Below, piece by piece: positions 60,763 through 64,000 of a stretch of 64,000 nt of DNA. Both the position numbers and the translations under genes were made by a program. A model generated the notes under the pieces. It saw nothing but the letters and a program-made list of their open reading frames with translations, was not told where the DNA came from and ran no database searches. This DNA comes from Paenibacillus glycanilyticus (GTDB lineage Bacteria; Bacillota; Bacilli; Paenibacillales; Paenibacillaceae): positions 473,286 to 537,285 of the forward strand of contig NZ_JAMBNP010000005.1 of the NCBI RefSeq assembly GCF_023715145.1, in the 5' to 3' direction. How positions within the stretch are numbered: the first letter of the stretch is position 1; each line of letters begins with the position of its first letter.

Positions 60763-61536
60763 ATGGAGACGACAACGACTAAGAGTCATTTTTTCACCGA
60801 TATTAGAGTCATGCTTGGACGGTCCATGCGTCATATATTCCGCAGCATGGATACCATTATCACGGTTACCATCACGCCAATCGCCATGATGCTCTTATTC
60901 GTTTATGTATTCGGCGGGGCTATTCAGTCCGGTACGGATAACTATGTGAATTACCTGTTGCCCGGGATACTCCTCATGGCGATTGCCAGCGGCATATCCT
61001 ATACAGCCTTCCGTTTGTTTACAGATGTACAGAGGGGCATATTCGAGCGTTTCCACACCATGCCGATTTCACGTTCTGCCTTGCTCTGGGGTCATGTGCT
61101 TACTTCACTTGTATCAAACGCAATATCAGTTGTCGTCATCATTCTCGTCGCATTAATTATGGGTTTTCGTTCATCCGCAGGAGTGCTGCCATGGCTCGCC
61201 GTAGCTGGTATACTCGCTCTGTTTACGCTAGCTTTAACATGGGTTGCTGCTATTGCCGGATTGTCTGCGAAAACAGTTGATGGTGCGAGCGCGTTTTCCT
61301 ATCCCCTTATTTTCCTTCCGTTTATTAGTTCAGCATTTGTACCGACTGATTCGATGCCAAAAGTCGTTCGTGTCTTTGCCGAGAATCAGCCTGTTACCTC
61401 TATTGTAGAAACTATCCGTGCACTATTGTCAAATCAACCGGCAGGTAATGATATTTGGGTCGCTTTAGCATGGTGCGTCGGAATAATGCTAGTGGCTTAT
61501 CTGTTCGCAATGAAGGCTTATAAAAGGAGAGCGTAA
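60763..61536 (+). CDS. ABC-2 type permease (DrrB-like)
   Basis: 257 residues with six transmembrane segments: ITPIAMMLLFVYVFGGAI, LPGILLMAIASG, and the family motif RGIFERFHTMPISRSALLWG after the second helix. Starts immediately after the ATPase gene; GGAGGAG lies in the end of that gene. Forms the exporter with the preceding ATPase. Substrate unknown, likely an antimicrobial or lipid-like compound. Confidence 0.95.
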   Translation: METTTTKSHFFTDIRVMLGRSMRHIFRSMDTIITVTITPIAMMLLFVYVFGGAIQSGTDNYVNYLLPGILLMAIASGISYTAFRLFTDVQRGIFERFHTMPISRSALLWGHVLTSLVSNAISVVVIILVALIMGFRSSAGVLPWLAVAGILALFTLALTWVAAIAGLSAKTVDGASAFSYPLIFLPFISSAFVPTDSMPKVVRVFAENQPVTSIVETIRALLSNQPAGNDIWVALAWCVGIMLVAYLFAMKAYKRRA

Positions 61537-61674
61537 GAAGCAAATAACCGCTGAATGAAGGTTGGATATAGTTTAGTTTTTACTCGAATATTTTCTGAGT
61601 TGGATAATTGTATGTATTGTTGAGTGTAACGTTATCTGGAAGGTACAAAAATCTTATAGGTAAGGGTGATTCGT

Positions 61675-62283
61675 TTGAAGCAAGGAACGATTGTGTTGCT
61701 GAACGGAACTTCAAGCTCAGGAAAGACCAGTATTTCTAATGAACTGGTAAATCAGAAAGAAATCCTTTTTCATCATTTATCTATAGATGATTTTATCAAG
61801 GATTATTTTAATAATAAATTTTCAGATATTGAACCTACAAGAGAAGTAGATGAGCAAGTTATCGTACAAATAACGTTTAATCCTTTAGTTTCCTTGTACT
61901 ATTCAACAATAAAATTGTTTTCAGAAATGGGTTTGAATGTAATCGTAGATACCGTAATAGAAAATGACAAGTGGTTTAATGAGTGTCTTGATGTATTTTC
62001 TGGACAGCCTACATTATTTATAGGAGTAATGTGCTCGAAAGAAGAACTCATAAGAAGAGAGCAAACAAGAGGAGATCGAAATATTGGACTAGCAGCTTCG
62101 CAGTTCAGCAAAGTATATTCCATTGATGAATATGACCTCGAAGTAAATACGGAAGAGATGAATCCATCAGAATGTGCCGATAAGATATTAAGCTTTATGA
62201 AGTCCAACAAGGATTACTCGGCGTTTAAGAAATTAAGCAAAAGAGATAGTAGTGGTTCCTTAGAAGACGCATCCATCGGATAA
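61675..62283 (+). CDS. chloramphenicol phosphotransferase-like (CPT) P-loop kinase
   Basis: 202 residues from TTG 61675, with AAGGGTG six bases upstream; GTG 61666 overlaps the site. P-loop GTSSSGKTS, the LSIDDFI substrate motif, VIVDTVI, and the RGDRNIGLAASQF lid, all as in CPT-like kinases. Family members phosphorylate chloramphenicol or other small hydroxyl compounds; the substrate here is unknown. Confidence 0.85.
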   Translation: MKQGTIVLLNGTSSSGKTSISNELVNQKEILFHHLSIDDFIKDYFNNKFSDIEPTREVDEQVIVQITFNPLVSLYYSTIKLFSEMGLNVIVDTVIENDKWFNECLDVFSGQPTLFIGVMCSKEELIRREQTRGDRNIGLAASQFSKVYSIDEYDLEVNTEEMNPSECADKILSFMKSNKDYSAFKKLSKRDSSGSLEDASIG

Positions 62284-62389
62284 CGCCACGCATCTAGAGA
62301 ACGATAGCTTAAGTAAGAAACATGCCGCCGCCAACTTTAAATCCGGCATTGAGGAAATATTCGCAAGAATAATATTGCAAAGAGCAAGC

Positions 62390-62419
62390 TTAAAAGACCT
62401 CCGACAGGAGGTCTTTTAA
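62390..62419. terminator. bidirectional terminator
   Basis: TTAAAAGACCTCC-GACA-GGAGGTCTTTTAA is a perfect 13-bp stem, symmetric on both strands, between the kinase gene and yjcZ. Confidence 0.95.
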
Positions 62420-62477
62420 ATTCTATTTTAGAGAAATATCGTTAGTCAGCTGTATGGAGGCAATAAGCTTGTAACGA

Positions 62478-62636
62478 TTAGTAGTACCCTTTACCTCCTG
62501 TACCTACACCACCAACCTGTGGGCCGTAACCGCCGCCCCAGCCGCCAACAAAGCCACATCCGCAGATGATTATCACCAGCAAGATGAACAGTACAAGAAT
62601 TCCGCCGATTTGATTTCCATGGCCAAATCCTGACAT
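62478..62636 (-). CDS. yjcZ: YjcZ-family small sporulation-type protein
   Basis: 52 residues; AAGGAGGTG precedes the ATG at good spacing. Polar N-terminus (SGFGHGNQIGG), one strongly hydrophobic segment (ILVLFILLVIICGCG), then a Gly/Tyr-rich tail (GGWGGGYGP, GGKGYY). This is the standard YjcZ/YtjZ-like layout found in Bacillus and Paenibacillus, often linked to the spore. The family's function is not established. Confidence 0.9.
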   Translation of the reverse strand: MSGFGHGNQIGGILVLFILLVIIICGCGFVGGWGGGYGPQVGGVGTGGKGYY

Positions 62637-62829
62637 AATTCACAACACCTCCTTACGTCTGGAGTATACGTTATAATATGTGCGGGGAAATAAGATGCTT
62701 GGGTATTTGCCTCAAGGGCATTTGTCTAATTCCATTTGCCTCTCCGTTACAAAGGTCATGGAAGTTTAAATGTCCAGGGTTTTAGCTTTTGAACTTTACC
62801 ATTCATTTAAGAATTCAGAACGGCAAAGC

Positions 62830-63835
62830 TCAAGTTTTGATTGGCGGATGTTGATTCTGTCCACTGCATATTAATGGCGCCATCCTCCTTGGTGCCGCCG
62901 CTGAAGCCAAGCATCTTGACGTGTTAATCACGCTGCTTGCTCCTTCCTCTGTAGAAGCGCCGGAAATATCCATCGTAGCGCTTGTACCCGCATAGCTCGC
63001 TCCAGTCCAAGCTGTTGTCCCTGCCCACAAAGCACTGCTCCAAGTACCCGTGATGCTATCCGCCGTATAATAATAAGTTCGGCTGGATTGGTAACCTTGA
63101 GTCTCGGATGCCAGCATATAATACTTGGATCCTACTTTGAAGAGCGAGGTGGCTTCCTTATAAGGAGTTACCGACTGCAAGACCGTCACAGGTGTGACAG
63201 TAATTAGCATTCAGCTGTGTATCCCCTCTGCCGATATAAATGCCGGAGTTGTAGTCAATATTTCCTAAGCTGTTTTTTTAAAAATCAACCGTCTGAGTAA
63301 TATAGGTAGTGCCGTCATCATCGGTGAAGATCGAACCGAGGTCTCCATTTCCGTAGTAACCGCCCGGATTAGGAATATATTTCTGGAATTCGAATTGACC
63401 TGTTGGCGAGTCGCTGTACCAGATTGAAATCGAGTTGCGGAAGCCGCAGCAGCCGTACTCCATATACATGACATATTTATCAATCACGCTGTTATACTGG
63501 ACGAGCGGTCTGCCGAACCATTGGTTGTTGGAGAATTGAGGAATGGATGTATCGCCCGTATTGTTGCGGTAAGGATTAATGGATTGAAAATCGACGATTC
63601 CCCTATGTGCCGTCCAGGTTACAAGATCTGTTGACGTATACCCGCTGACTTTCTTCTATCAGTCCGGATTTGCCGATCCATCAGGAAGCTTGGAGGGTTG
63701 AGAAACGTCCAAACCGTACCAGTAATACGTTTCTCCTTCCTTCATCCTCCATCCGACTTGCGCCCAGACCTGATCGCCGTCTGTCGCGTACTTTTCTACA
63801 TTGTTAACGATTAAGGATGACCCTGCCGCGTGAGC
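62830..63835 (-). pseudogene. GH43-like glycoside hydrolase pseudogene
   Basis: Minus-strand fragments read in order AGSSLIVNNVEKYATDGDQ, GETYYWYGLDVSQPSK, then two in-frame stops, KKVSGYTSTDLVTWTAHRG, NNQWFGRPLVQYN, YVMYMEYGCCGFRNSISI, DLGSIFTDDDGTTYI, a stop plus frameshift, and YKEATSLFKVGSKYYMLAS. This is the five-bladed propeller layout of GH43-type arabinanases/galactosidases. Multiple stops and shifts show it is dead. The start is cut off near a probable mobile element. Confidence 0.8.
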
Positions 63836-63922
63836 GGGCTGCCGGTACTGAACGGTAGCTTCTTTACGCTAACGGGCAGCATTCCTATAATGAAGAAATA
63901 CGAGGTTTGAGAAACAAAAAGA

Positions 63923-64000
63923 CTCCTTGGTATGATGTATGAGGGTCCCAGATGCTCGCCAGCGACCGGATCCAAATACAAACCAAGGAGACTACAAAAT
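63923..64000 (+). mobile_element. probable left end of an insertion element, gene starts at the window edge
   Basis: CTCCTTGGT (63923-63931) and ACCAAGGAG (63982-63990) are complementary. The second arm is a ribosome binding site eight bases before a likely ATG beginning at 63999 (AT at the window edge). A leader that can hide its own ribosome binding site is typical of IS transposase genes. The adjacent wrecked GH43 gene fits an insertion. The coding part is outside the window. Confidence 0.4.

Overview
The window looks like a chromosomal segment of a spore-forming, low-to-moderate GC Bacillota, most likely Paenibacillus or a close relative. The evidence is two complete gerA-type germinant-receptor operons, a YjcZ-type small protein, Gram-positive ribosome binding sites with many TTG and GTG starts, S-layer-homology (SLH) anchoring, and glycine betaine/ergothioneine-type ABC genes. 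No rRNA, tRNA or CRISPR array was seen.

Layout. 0.1-1.6 kb: a secreted helical-repeat protein. 2.4-14.3 kb: a GC-rich cluster of three very large secreted S8 (subtilisin-like) proteins. The middle one is cell-wall anchored by SLH domains; the first has lost its catalytic His and Ser. 14.5-16.5 kb: a divergent SDR / AraC-regulator pair. 16.6-20.8 kb: germinant receptor operon 1 (A-C-D-B order, minus strand). 21.6-24.3 kb: ABC importer with a permease/binding-protein fusion. 24.4-26.4 kb: divergent MFS / TetR pair with clear operators. 26.5-36.2 kb: a stress/redox neighbourhood (SnoaL-like proteins, cupin, RclA-like flavoprotein, thioredoxin, monooxygenase, SDR, pirin, TrxB) with two Crp/Fnr-family regulators. 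36.3-40.4 kb: germinant receptor operon 2, again A-C-D-B. 40.5-42.1 kb: a third Crp/Fnr regulator and a decayed two-component system. 42.3-47.0 kb: an alpha/beta hydrolase, then an acyltransferase / polysaccharide deacetylase / acyltransferase group. 47.0-51.0 kb: DinB protein, MFS exporter, Old Yellow Enzyme. 51.0-54.3 kb: debris of IS3-type elements and an unusual repeat cluster. 54.4-58.6 kb: secreted EEP-family phosphodiesterase, a DUF2975/XRE pair, a sigma factor with a SnoaL tail, a VOC protein. 58.9-61.5 kb: a PadR-controlled ABC exporter operon with two DUF1048 proteins. 61.6-64.0 kb: CPT-like kinase, yjcZ, a wrecked glycosidase gene and the start of a probable mobile element.

Main observation. 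Several scattered stress genes share one promoter design: a Crp/Fnr-type palindrome TGTAA-N6-TTACA followed by GATAAAA, centred 41.5-42.5 bp before the inferred transcription start, with a -10 hexamer at a fixed distance and little -35 resemblance. Clear copies precede a SnoaL-like gene (26683), the cupin gene (28823..29281, minus), thioredoxin (31678) and an acyltransferase (43591). A diverged copy precedes the MFS exporter (48332), and a weaker one the Old Yellow Enzyme gene (49880). Three Crp/Fnr paralogues without Fe-S cysteine clusters lie in the same 14 kb, so the window probably holds a local regulon and its regulators. A second strong observation is the pairing of a catalytically dead subtilase with an intact paralogue of the same architecture.
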